Of a DNA stretch of 64,000 nt, positions 26,524-34,220 are shown one piece after another. The position numbers were made by a program, and so were the translations under genes. Origin of the DNA: Haladaptatus sp. R4. GTDB lineage: Archaea > Halobacteriota > Halobacteria > Halobacteriales > Haladaptataceae. Below the pieces are notes generated by a model. It saw only the letters and a list, made by a program, of their open reading frames with translations, searched no databases and had not been told where the DNA came from. Each line of letters begins with the position of its first letter. The stretch's first letter is position 1. The stretch spans positions 62,001 through 126,000 of the forward strand of contig NZ_LWHG01000030.1 of the NCBI RefSeq assembly GCF_001625445.1, in the 5' to 3' direction.

Positions 26524-26796
26524 TTAATCGCGAGGATCGCTAACGAATGCGAACTCACGTGTAGGTTCGTGAATAAGCCTGATGTGATTACTCGCTTTGA
26601 GAACTTCCAAACGCTGGTAAACGCTATTTCTACTAAAGCCAGTTTCGTCGACAAGCCGTCCCTTTGTGGCAATACCCCATGGTTCGTCACCATTTTTTCC
26701 TTCCTTTAGACAGTCAAGAATAGCGCGATCAGTCTTGGTAAGATCATCAGCATCCATGGCTTCGGAATCAAGTTGTTGTGCTAACGCCATAGGCAT
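26524..26796 (-). CDS. Winged-helix regulator (PhiH1-repressor-like)
   Basis: 90 residues: TKTDRAILDCLKEGKNGDEP, then ATKGRLVDETGFSRNSVYQR, LEVLKASNHIRLIHEPTREF. A clear wHTH with a recognition helix around SRNSVYQRL. The order 'D-x-x-IL-x-x-L...G-x-AT' is that of haloarchaeal phage PhiH1-type repressors. The TGTGCA palindrome at 26848-26862 lies about 52 nt upstream of its ATG and is the likely operator. It is divergent from the operon that begins at 26967 and may control it. Confidence 0.75.
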   Translation of the reverse strand: MPMALAQQLDSEAMDADDLTKTDRAILDCLKEGKNGDEPWGIATKGRLVDETGFSRNSVYQRLEVLKASNHIRLIHEPTREFAFVSDPRD

Positions 26797-26847
26797 ACTG
26801 ACATTGCTTGGGCACTTAGAATTGTGTGTTAGATTATTTACTATAGA

Positions 26848-26862
26848 TGTGCAATATGCACA
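26848..26862. promoter_or_regulatory. Palindromic operator TGTGCA-ATA-TGCACA
   Basis: Six-base arms are perfectly inverted around ATA. It lies between the divergent wHTH gene (start 26796) and the unknown operon (from 26967). Confidence 0.55.
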
Positions 26863-26966
26863 AATTTAAGTGCTTATAGTACGTAGATACAATTACGAAG
26901 CGCGGATTGCCATCACAGAAAGGCCGGTGTTGGATCCACCGACCGCGCTTCAGGACCAACTGAAGC

Positions 26967-27038
26967 ATGACTAGCAATACCCTTTCCGTAGAAAAACGCA
27001 TCGACTACCAACCACCCTGTATCGGAGGACTGGACTAA
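26967..27038 (+). CDS. 23-residue leader-like ORF
   Basis: MTSNTLSVEKRIDYQPPCIG then GLD and TAA. Its stop overlaps the next ATG by one base (TAATG). It could be a translated leader or a coupling ORF. Confidence 0.35.
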   Translation: MTSNTLSVEKRIDYQPPCIGGLD

Positions 27039-27532
27039 TGGCGTCCTTCGACGAGAAACCCAACGGCGGGCTGCTCTCCCTCGAGGCCCAATTCGGCGAG
27101 AAAGTCTTCCACCCCGTCAAACGTCTCGAACCCACACCAGACACCGCCGCCCAGGACCCCGACCAACCCACGTCCACTACCGACGAGCCAATCACCCGCG
27201 CGTACCTCGTCGAACTCCGCGTGGGCTTTCAAACCCGAACTAAGACCACAGACCAAGCGCCCTACCTGTACTGCATCTACGCCACGGCCGACTGCCAACG
27301 GTTCTTCGAACGCCGTTGCCCGATCGACTACGGCAAAGAGGGCTTCCAGATTCCCGACGATACCGAGACCTATCGCTCGGTCGCCACCACCAAAACGGGC
27401 AATCCAAACCTCCCCTCAACACCACCGGGTGAAACCCACACTGAAACCCGCAGGCACTACCAGGAAATCCTCGCTCGGTGCTATGGCATCGACGCCACCA
27501 CTCATACCACCACAACCGAGGTGCACGCGTAG
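27038..27532 (+). CDS. Hypothetical protein, first main gene of the unknown operon
   Basis: 164 residues. The core has beta-like RAYLVELRVGFQTRT, APYLYCIYATADCQRFFERR and CPIDYGKEGFQIPDDTE; the ends are Pro/Thr/Asp-rich. Three cysteines cluster at 95-105. No family is named. It starts at the stop of the 23-residue ORF, and the next gene begins at the base after its TAG (TAGATG). The GC-rich, Thr/His/Pro-biased coding is shared by the whole operon. Confidence 0.65.
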   Translation: MASFDEKPNGGLLSLEAQFGEKVFHPVKRLEPTPDTAAQDPDQPTSTTDEPITRAYLVELRVGFQTRTKTTDQAPYLYCIYATADCQRFFERRCPIDYGKEGFQIPDDTETYRSVATTKTGNPNLPSTPPGETHTETRRHYQEILARCYGIDATTHTTTTEVHA

Positions 27533-27913
27533 ATGCACCCCACCGAACGCCCTCGTCGAAGAGCGCTAGCTGTCGACACCCGAATTCACGACGATCTGTC
27601 TGTGAGTCAGGACGATTCTCTCTCAGAATCGGTCAGTGTGTGCGTAAACTATTTCTCTCTAGTCGAAAACCTGCAACCAAGGCAGAAGAGCCTGAAACGC
27701 CAGCGGGCGTGTCCTTATCGACCCAAACGCAGCGATAACGTATCGTACTCCACGAGCACCAGCCACCGGCAACGCCACACCTGGTTCCCACCCATGAAAC
27801 TCACACCACGGAACCCCAGCAAGCGACGATGCCTCCAGCCCGATCACAACCTCAACAAACACACGACCCTCCACACAACTGACGAGCATCCCGACAACTG
27901 GAGGCGTGCATAA
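27533..27913 (+). CDS. Hypothetical basic protein, unknown operon
   Basis: 126 residues, strongly basic and Ser/Arg/His-rich (CVNYFSLVENLQPRQKSLKR, MKLTPRNPSKRRCLQPDHNL). The start directly follows the upstream stop and the end overlaps the next start by one base (TAATG), so it fits the operon's coupling pattern. The composition is unusual for a haloarchaeal protein, so a frame error or an untranslated spacer cannot be excluded. Confidence 0.4.
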   Translation: MHPTERPRRRALAVDTRIHDDLSVSQDDSLSESVSVCVNYFSLVENLQPRQKSLKRQRACPYRPKRSDNVSYSTSTSHRQRHTWFPPMKLTPRNPSKRRCLQPDHNLNKHTTLHTTDEHPDNWRRA

Positions 27914-28345
27914 TGGCCCACGATTGTGAGCCACCGCGCACTCCCACCAACGACCACACCGAGTGGTCACCAGACAACGAAATCACCGAAGCCGACATCA
28001 AGGAAACGTTCGAGCAGTGCCCCGATTGTGGCACGTACGTTGTGCAGTGCAATGGCGCACACTCCTGCAAACCAGCCAAACAGTTCCACAGCGTAAACCG
28101 GGAGGAACTCGCACACCGCATCGAGACCAACCCCTTCCCTGACGATGATCCGGTCCTCGTCCGCGAACACAAACGGTACAACACCTACGCTTACCACGAA
28201 CCGGACAGCGACGGGACACCGCTTTGTTCGCTCGGTGCCGATCAGTCGTTTCTCACGCGTCCTCGCGAGCACCGCCCACGAGCAATTCCTTGCACCCTGC
28301 CAGCGCTGTCAACGCATTCGCGAAAAACAGGAGGCCGACCAATGA
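27913..28345 (+). pseudogene. Zinc-ribbon-like hypothetical, frameshifted near 28250
   Basis: Frame 1: EITEADIKETFEQCPDCGTY, VVQCNGAHSCKPAKQFHSVN, EELAHRIETNPFPDDDPVLV, KRYNTYAYHEPDSDGTPLCS. Near QSFLTR the frame shifts to RVLASTAHEQFLAPCQRCQR then IREKQEADQ and a TGA at 28343-28345. That stop overlaps the next ATG (ATGA). Removing one base near 28250 gives 143 residues with Cys pairs at both ends (CPDC, CQRC), suggesting zinc binding. The coupled ends support the reconstruction. Confidence 0.55.
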
Positions 28346-28673
28346 CCGACCAGGAGACGGTCCTCGGTCTAGAGTGTACAGACCCGATCCAGATTCACAC
28401 CCAGCAACGCACGCTCACGGGTGCGTCTATCAGTGTGAACATTCGGAACCCACACTTTCCTGTCGCGGTCCCGAACCCGGTGAGCACGTCCTGTACGTCG
28501 CTACGCCGTCGAACGATCTGTACCGCCTGCAGTACCGGTACTACGACGCAATCGAACACACCGAGGCCGATCTCGATCGGTACGGACGCACCCCCTCTGG
28601 GAAGTACGCCTGGTTGCGCACCTACGCGACGATCGAGGATATCGTCGATCCGACGGGAGGTGAGCAAGCGTGA
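28343..28673 (+). pseudogene. Hypothetical protein, frameshifted near 28410
   Basis: Start MTDQETVLGLECTDPIQIHT. The later frame gives HAHGCVYQCEHSEPTLSCRG, PEPGEHVLYVATPSNDLYRL, YDAIEHTEADLDRYGRTPSG, YAWLRTYATIEDIVDPTGGE and a TGA at 28671. The span is one base over 110 codons, consistent with one insertion near 28410. The product would be 109 residues with a beta-rich core. The stop overlaps the GTG of the next gene. Confidence 0.5.
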
Positions 28674-29149
28674 GCGAGACACCACGACCGTTGAATCCCC
28701 GCGATGCCGACGCCCTCGTTCAACGTCTCTCGCCCGGTAATTGCGTTCGTATCACTACCACGGAGCTGCCACGGACGATTTGCACGGTCAAAGCAACGAA
28801 CGCACCGACACACTGCGGCCCGCATCTCGTTCTGACGGCTCCACCAATCACGACGACGGCACAGGACGCACCGCATCAAGCCACCTACCACTGCACTAGT
28901 CAGTCCAACACTGATTCTGCTATGACTGTTCTCGAGCACCTCCACACGCCTAGTGACACGACATCTCGTTGTATCGGCACGCTCACTACCATCGCCCACC
29001 TCCCACGTCTCACAACGTCACCGAAGGATACTACAGTTCCAGTGAAGAAGCACGCCACTGAAGACACCACGATTTCCACTGAATTCACAGAGGAAACCGC
29101 TCTGAAACCACCAAGAACAGGTGACTCGATGTCAGGAGGTGACCGATAG
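28670..29149 (+). CDS. Hypothetical protein, unknown operon
   Basis: 159 residues from a GTG overlapping the previous stop (GTGA). The first 70 residues look folded (ADALVQRLSPGNCVRITTTE, GPHLVLTAPPITTTAQD). The rest is Thr/Ser/Pro-rich and probably disordered. It ends at the base before the next ATG. No family is recognised. Confidence 0.55.
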   Translation: MSETPRPLNPRDADALVQRLSPGNCVRITTTELPRTICTVKATNAPTHCGPHLVLTAPPITTTAQDAPHQATYHCTSQSNTDSAMTVLEHLHTPSDTTSRCIGTLTTIAHLPRLTTSPKDTTVPVKKHATEDTTISTEFTEETALKPPRTGDSMSGGDR

Positions 29150-30271
29150 ATGGCAGCATCCACTAGATCAGTTACGCAGCCACAACAGTCCCAGCCCACC
29201 CCGAAAAACGTCCAGAAGACTTTCTGGACGGACAGTCCTGGTGACGCCCAACTCGATGCACTTGCTGCACTTAACGACTGTTCGCAGGGTGCACTCCTTC
29301 GCTCACTCATCGACGAAGCGTTCACCGAGCAGTTCGACGACCTCGACCCAGCACATATCGAACAGGGTCAAGTGTCTATCGACGATCTTCAGGCACTCGC
29401 GAACGACGAGATCACCGTCGATGAACTGGATTTGACGTCGATCACTACCGAATCTGTCACTGAGTATGAATCGAATTCGTACTATCTCACTGTAACCCCC
29501 GACGATCTTGCTGAACCCGGTCCAGAACTCGACTGGGAGACGTTGCGTGATGCCGTCGAGAATCCGGAGGATGGTGGGTATTGGAACGATGACCTCGAAA
29601 TCCACGACAGTCGGATTGGCGAGGAGACGCTGAAAGCCAGTCATCGGCCTGCTGCTCGCATTCTCACCGGGATTGCTCGCTCGCAAGCCTACGAGAACGG
29701 CATCGTCCCCCACACCATGATCGAGGATCTCGTGAATGAGTACTGTCTCCTTCTCACGAATCGGCTCACTGACGGCGAGCAAGAACGCGGGAAAGTGCAT
29801 ATCCGCGAGACGTACACGAATCTCATTGCTAACCAGCTCTACGAGAATCCGTCGCCGGTTGCGAATTCCTACTACGCGACGAAAACCGACCTCCACGCAC
29901 GACTACAAGGTGAAATCGAGACGGCCCAAAGCGTGGCTGAGCGCGCCGAGACAGTCACCGATTTCGACGTGTGGCAACAAACACAGGATAGTGCCATCGA
30001 CGATGAGACCCTTCGCCAGCAGTGGTACTCGGAATTCACGACGTGGCTCGAAGACATTGCTCGGACGAAACATGCTGGGCGCACCTACGTTACAGAACTT
30101 CAGCGTAGCACCTACGAATACGAAGATAGCGAGGCGAAAACAGCATTCGATGCACTCCACTCGAACATCCACGACGCGGTTGCAGCCTTCGAGGACGTCC
30201 CTGCAAAAGACAGGGTCGCAGTTATCGAATCCATTGATGAGACACTACTGACCGTCATCCACAACGACTAA
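29150..30271 (+). CDS. Hypothetical protein with RHH-like N-terminus, last gene of the unknown operon
   Basis: 373 residues, acidic. Residues about 20-60 (NVQKTFWTDSPGDAQLDALA, ALNDCSQGALLRSLIDEAFT) have the strand-helix-helix pattern of ribbon-helix-helix DNA-binding domains. The middle is acidic (VDELDLTSITTESVTEYESN). The C-terminal 220 residues are long helices (HRPAARILTGIARSQAYENG, RETYTNLIANQLYENPSPVA, YVTELQRSTYEYEDSEAKTA). A DNA-binding adaptor for plasmid maintenance or replication is possible, but nothing proves it. The best-formed gene of the operon, free of frameshifts. Confidence 0.7.
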   Translation: MAASTRSVTQPQQSQPTPKNVQKTFWTDSPGDAQLDALAALNDCSQGALLRSLIDEAFTEQFDDLDPAHIEQGQVSIDDLQALANDEITVDELDLTSITTESVTEYESNSYYLTVTPDDLAEPGPELDWETLRDAVENPEDGGYWNDDLEIHDSRIGEETLKASHRPAARILTGIARSQAYENGIVPHTMIEDLVNEYCLLLTNRLTDGEQERGKVHIRETYTNLIANQLYENPSPVANSYYATKTDLHARLQGEIETAQSVAERAETVTDFDVWQQTQDSAIDDETLRQQWYSEFTTWLEDIARTKHAGRTYVTELQRSTYEYEDSEAKTAFDALHSNIHDAVAAFEDVPAKDRVAVIESIDETLLTVIHND

Positions 30272-30465
30272 CGACCAGCACGCCGCAATTGTCCGCCCCG
30301 ACATGTAGCGACAGCGCTAGCGATTAAGGTCAGTATCGAATCGCTAGAGGGCTGTTAGTCCCCTAGAAATCAAAGAGAGCCACAGTCCACGTGCTAGAAG
30401 AGCGAACGACTTCTCGACATCGTTTAAACACCGGATTTATACCAATAGTGAAGCTTCTTAGAAGT

Positions 30466-30570
30466 ATGAGCTTAGAAGAGACGGTCGATTTTCTCGCCCA
30501 AGAGCTCGATCTCGAACGGAGTGAGCATGTCCGTGAGGTTGGCCAATCGGTCGCCGAGCTCCGCGATTAA
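30466..30570 (+). CDS. 34-residue helical protein
   Basis: MSLEETVDFLAQELDLERSE then HVREVGQSVAELRD: an acidic helical mini-protein. A TTTATACC box at 30436-30443 sits about 26 nt upstream, fitting a leaderless transcript. Unknown function. Confidence 0.4.
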   Translation: MSLEETVDFLAQELDLERSEHVREVGQSVAELRD

Positions 30571-30750
30571 CCAAAAATGAACCGCAGCGGAAGTTGCCGA
30601 GCTGAACTTGAGAGAAAAATTCTCGGAAAGCGGATGGGGGTAGTAGACGACTGGTGCCATCAGTATGCTCTGTCTCTACTTACCTAGAGTTAAATTGCCT
30701 TGTTCTCCAGGTGAGAACCTGATGAGAGAAACGACAGCAAGTATGCAGGA

Positions 30751-30760
30751 GTGATATCAC
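30751..30760. repeat. Palindrome GTGATATCAC, copy 1
   Basis: Exact 10-bp palindrome, preceded by GA. Copies 2 and 3 are at 30841-30850 and 31217-31226. Confidence 0.7.
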
Positions 30761-30840
30761 TCGGCGAATCGTCGTCCAGACACAAAATCCAATTCTGCAG
30801 AGATGGTCGCCCTCAATACCGCGAAACCCACTCGAATAGA

Positions 30841-30850
30841 GTGATATCAC
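30841..30850. repeat. Palindrome GTGATATCAC, copy 2
   Basis: Exactly 90 bp (about 8.5 helical turns) after copy 1 and also preceded by GA. Confidence 0.7.
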
Positions 30851-31216
30851 AATTGTCGGTCTTCTTCTCGTTCACACGATTCCACCGAATCCGTCTGGTC
30901 GTTGAAACCGAAGACGGCTCTCACGGGAGACAGCAACACGAAGACACACGAACCACGACAGAACACAACCCACCGACAAACCACCCCTTCCGGACGACCC
31001 GTGGTCGTCCGTCACCACAAAAGCTCTCCTACGGACTTCTAGAGTACATAGCCATTTAAAATTTTCTCTAACTGTAAGCGATTCAATTTTGCTTAATTGC
31101 TAGTTTCCGTGGGTTTTCTCCCGTGTTGTTGAAGAAGCACCGTCTCGATGCGTCAGTTTCGACCCTGCGCCGAGACGAATGTGCGAGAAACGCGAACGAC
31201 GAGAAAACGACTGATT

Positions 31217-31226
31217 GTGATATCAC
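31217..31226. repeat. Palindrome GTGATATCAC, copy 3
   Basis: 376 bp after copy 2 and about 180 bp before the RHH gene at 31406. Confidence 0.7.
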
Positions 31227-31344
31227 CCGTTTGTGTCGTCTTTTGCTCTCTCACAGTTTGGTTTGCGGTTGGAGAGAAGTCGGTGAATTGGTTCTGACGA
31301 CGGTGTCAGAACGGTGTTTGAAGGGAACGTGGATGCGTCTTTGT

Positions 31345-31359
31345 GTGCAAACTTTGCAC
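31345..31359. promoter_or_regulatory. Palindromic operator GTGCAAA-C-TTTGCAC
   Basis: Perfect 7-bp arms around one base, 47 nt before the ATG of the RHH gene. This is the typical position for autoregulation by a VapB-like protein. Confidence 0.55.
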
Positions 31360-31405
31360 GCCAGACGACATCGTTATTTGTCTATGTACAGAAAATGCAC
31401 AAACA

Positions 31406-31786
31406 ATGAGCGGGAGCGATGGTCCCCGACGTGTCCATTTCCAGTCTCCCGAGTATTTAGTCGAGCGACTGGATGCGATGGCCGACCTTTTCGACAAAGA
31501 CCGAACTGACCTCCTCGTCGATGCGATCCGTGAGTACATCGAAGACACTGCAGAAAGCGAAACCTTCCAAGAGTTGGTTGCGACGAAGTACTACGACGAC
31601 CAACTTGAGTTCGAGACGGTAAAGCAACTGGTTGGCGCCGAGACCGCCCAGCGACTCCGATTGCTCAAAGCAGACCTCGAAGGCGAGCCATTCGACCTCG
31701 CTGCACCTAACGATACAGACATCTACAACGGCAACGCAAAGACAGTCGATTCGGAACGCACACTAAACGACACCGACGAACGATGA
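31406..31786 (+). CDS. Ribbon-helix-helix protein, VapB-like antitoxin
   Basis: 126 residues from MSGSDGPRRVHFQSPEYLVE. The strand-helix-helix core (RRVHFQSPEYLVERLDAMAD, LFDKDRTDLLVDAIREYIED) is RHH. The C-terminal 70 residues (QLEFETVKQLVGAETAQRLR) are helical and probably bind a toxin. Its stop overlaps the ATG of the PIN gene (ATGA), the standard VapBC arrangement. The palindrome at 31345-31359 is the likely operator. The 21 extra residues of an upstream in-frame start overlap the operator and are less likely. Confidence 0.8.
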   Translation: MSGSDGPRRVHFQSPEYLVERLDAMADLFDKDRTDLLVDAIREYIEDTAESETFQELVATKYYDDQLEFETVKQLVGAETAQRLRLLKADLEGEPFDLAAPNDTDIYNGNAKTVDSERTLNDTDER

Positions 31787-32079
31787 GCGACCAGTCACGG
31801 TTGCGAACAGTCGTTGCGGATACGAGCGCACTGGTAAATCGCCTCGGGATCAAGCCCCGAGGCTTTCGCGTGGACTCCCGTTCTATGCCTCAACCGAGGC
31901 AGGGGGTATGTACTCCCCACTCACATTCAGTACTTCCAATCGACGACAACCACATTACCAGCCACTGTTGGGATTGGAATACAGCCGTGAGGGGTTTCAA
32001 CAGGTCAAATCGGAGATGCTCACGAATAGACGATAGTGAGTCGATGGCTGTATTCGACGGTGGAGAATGGTGCAACTGA
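31783..32079 (+). pseudogene. VapC-like PIN toxin, truncated after 18 residues
   Basis: MSDQSRLRTVVADTSALV is a standard PIN-domain start with the first catalytic Asp (VVADTSALV). From residue 19 the frame (NRLGIKPRGFRVDSRSMPQP...) has no PIN character and coincides with a GC-rich double hairpin at 31841-31901. The remaining acidic residues of the active site are missing, so no RNase is made. Insertion of a mobile-element end is the likely cause. Confidence 0.65.
31841..31901. repeat. Double hairpin, possible IS200/IS605-type end remnant
   Basis: GCCTCGGG/CCCGAGGC (31841-31848 with 31856-31863, 7-nt loop) and TGCCTC-AACC-GAGGCA (31886-31901) are perfect stems. On the minus strand the order 'aagcctcggggcttgatc' resembles the subterminal hairpins at the right end of haloarchaeal TnpB-type elements. 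No TnpB gene remains. Confidence 0.35.
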
Positions 32080-32254
32080 GATACGATGAGATGGAACGTA
32101 TACACGCATATATGTGGCTGCACAGAGCGACGGAGCTGCAGTTCGGAAATACACGATCTGGGTCGATACTGCACACAAACCTTCCCCGGTGAGTCATTCG
32201 TATACCGAGTATAAAAACACCTATACCAATGGGGCACAGAGGGGTACTACAGAG

Positions 32255-33400
32255 ATGCCTACGAGAGAGCTGCCGGACAGTGCCCCGGGAACGTATATCT
32301 CGTCTCATCCAAATCCGTATTATTCACCAGAATCACTACCGGTAGAGTCAAAGCTCGAGATTTCCGATCAAACACGTGACCTTGTCGCCGATGCTGCATA
32401 TCAGATCGGTCGTGTCGACGGAGTTAGTTCAACAGTCGACTTCTCTGCCGTTCTCTATACATCTCTTATTCGTATCGAAGCCGTCGAATCCGCACGCATT
32501 GAAGGTGCCGATGTCGAGTATCAAGAGCTCGAAGCGTATCACACACAACACCCTACAGGAGAGACAGACCCAACGATTGAGAAAGATCTTAAAGAGGCAC
32601 TCAACTACGAAAATGCGCTCAACTATGGGCTTGACAGAATCGAAAGCGGGGACTCGATAACGCTCTCGCTTATTAAAGAACTTCACTCGATGCTCCTTGA
32701 AGACGTTCGGAACGACGGTGACGTTGTCGGCGACTTCCGCGATCACATGGTTCATCTAGCGAGTCCACAATCTGGACAACGTCCGTTCGTCCCGCCGACC
32801 CCAGAGAGTCTCAATGGACTCATGCAGTCGCTCGAATCGTATATTCAGATGGGTGGGCAGTATCATCCGCTTATCGACGCTAGCATTATCCACTACTTCT
32901 TCGAGACAGTCCACCCGTTTTCGGATGGGAATGGTCGGCTTGGTCGACTCCTCATCATCCTTTATTTGGCGAGTGAGGGGTATCTCGAAAGTCCGTACAT
33001 CTATCCCAGTGCATACTTCAATCGCAACAAGGTCGAGTATGTCGAGCGGATGCGTGCAGTAAGCGAGGAGGCCACCTGGGACGAGTGGATCATGTTCTTC
33101 ATCGAAGGGCTTCGGAGTCAAGCTGAGACATCATACAATCGGACCCAACAGCTCCGGGAACTCCAAGCACGGTACGAGAAGGAATATCCGGGCAGTACGA
33201 ACACAGACATATTCGCTCGTCAATTACTCCAGTATCCATATTTCACAGCCCCCGACCTCGTAGAGTATCTCGGCGTCTCGCGCCGAACTGCCTACAAGAT
33301 CGTCGACGATCTTGAAGCGGATGGCCTCATCGAGGAAGTGACTGGAAAGCAACGCGGGAAAGAGTACAAGGCAGTCGATGTCTTCGACATCCTTGAGTAG
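32255..33400 (+). CDS. Fic-family protein (class II) with C-terminal winged helix
   Basis: 381 residues from MPTRELPDSAPGTYISSHPN. Residues 79-84, SARIEG, match the Fic inhibitory motif [S/T]xxxE[G/N] in the N-terminal position of class II proteins. The active-site loop HPFSDGNGRLGR (220-231) is complete, with catalytic His220. The C-terminus (LLQYPYFTAPDLVEYLGVSR, RTAYKIVDDLEADGLIEEV) is a winged helix. Known: Fic enzymes transfer AMP to target proteins, and the inhibitory Glu blocks ATP until relieved. The fused wHTH suggests it also binds DNA, perhaps its own promoter. An upstream in-frame start at 32114 adds 47 residues without family support. Confidence 0.92.
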   Translation: MPTRELPDSAPGTYISSHPNPYYSPESLPVESKLEISDQTRDLVADAAYQIGRVDGVSSTVDFSAVLYTSLIRIEAVESARIEGADVEYQELEAYHTQHPTGETDPTIEKDLKEALNYENALNYGLDRIESGDSITLSLIKELHSMLLEDVRNDGDVVGDFRDHMVHLASPQSGQRPFVPPTPESLNGLMQSLESYIQMGGQYHPLIDASIIHYFFETVHPFSDGNGRLGRLLIILYLASEGYLESPYIYPSAYFNRNKVEYVERMRAVSEEATWDEWIMFFIEGLRSQAETSYNRTQQLRELQARYEKEYPGSTNTDIFARQLLQYPYFTAPDLVEYLGVSRRTAYKIVDDLEADGLIEEVTGKQRGKEYKAVDVFDILE

Positions 33401-33693
33401 GGGAAAGGGAGGACAATGCTTGGAGGAGCAACGCGGTGGGAAATCCGTTTACCACGGGTTCTATGTTCAGCAGACAATATCCGTCTCGACTAACACACTA
33501 AAAATTCCACTCTCAAGTAGACCAGACAACCGGGTCGTTTATTCTCCAGGTGACGGTACTACAGTACAAGCGCGACTAACTTGACGCCAGAAAGCACCGA
33601 AAGCATCGAGGTAAACCACGAGGCAGAAAGTTTACTAGAGCAGCGTTCATTGACTTCATTAAAGCTACAGACGAGAAAACGATCACGAGTGGC

Positions 33694-33710
33694 GTCACAC
33701 CTGTTGTGAC
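33694..33710. repeat. GTCACA-N5-TGTGAC element, copy 1
   Basis: Perfect 6-bp arms, 5-bp spacer. The second copy, same arms and spacer length, is at 33921-33937. Confidence 0.5.
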
Positions 33711-33920
33711 CAGAGGTGAGGGGTCCACGGTGTGAGAACGCCACAATAATCGACGATTTGGATGGACGTGACGTGTAAGCGCAGTTTGGTTGCGGCTGAA
33801 CCGCGTTCCTCACGTTTCTGACGCACTCTCCCTCAGTCACAACGAAGAAAGAAGTCCTTTTGTTTCAGTAGTAGTGTTGTAGTAACTTACTGCCAAACGG
33901 TGGTTTCGTTCGTAGTGCCG

Positions 33921-33937
33921 GTCACAACGGGTGTGAC
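33921..33937. repeat. GTCACA-N5-TGTGAC element, copy 2
   Basis: Extended arms CCGGTCACA/TGTGACTGG match at eight of nine positions. Copy 1 is 227 bp upstream. Confidence 0.5.
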
Positions 33938-34151
33938 TGGTCAACGAGAAAATATTAACCGAGAAACTGGGAGGAGATGTGTTGAGTAGCAAGATCGCCA
34001 ATACTCGTGTTCCAATCCAAGAGGCCAGAGTGAAGTCTGCGTCAAGTTAAAGTCTTCCGAGTTAGCGTTTGAAAACAACCTTGTGGATCGCCACTGGAAA
34101 CGACTTTACATCGACCTCGACATGTGGGACGACGACTGACGATCTGATCTA

Positions 34152-34193
34152 ACCCGTGACGGTCAGCACGAGGGTTCGATTCCCTCGACGGGT
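34152..34193 (+). tRNA. tRNA 3'-end fragment (T-arm and acceptor), possible att site
   Basis: GAGGG-TTCGATT-CCCTC (34170-34186) is a perfect 5-bp T-stem with the canonical TTCRANY loop. It is followed one base later by ACGGGT, which can pair with ACCCGT at 34152-34157. No D-arm or anticodon arm fits upstream. It is therefore a partial tRNA, as left by integrases that use tRNA 3' ends as attachment sites. Amino-acid identity cannot be given. Confidence 0.5.
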
Positions 34194-34220
34194 CTGTTCC
34201 CGATCCGGTGCGACGAGCAA

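Larger units (their letters stand above)
30571..31405. other. Gene-free region with three palindromic repeats
   Basis: No convincing gene in about 830 nt. It contains three exact copies of GTGATATCAC and an operator-like palindrome near its end. The combination of repeats, no genes and plasmid-like neighbours suggests a regulatory region or a replication/partition site. Confidence 0.45.

Noticed and set aside
30751-31226. CRISPR-like repeats
   Set aside because: The repeats are only 10 bp, unevenly spaced and palindromic; no spacers or cas genes are visible anywhere in the window.
34152-34193. Complete tRNA gene
   Set aside because: Only the T-arm and acceptor-like ends fit; no D-arm or anticodon arm can be drawn upstream.
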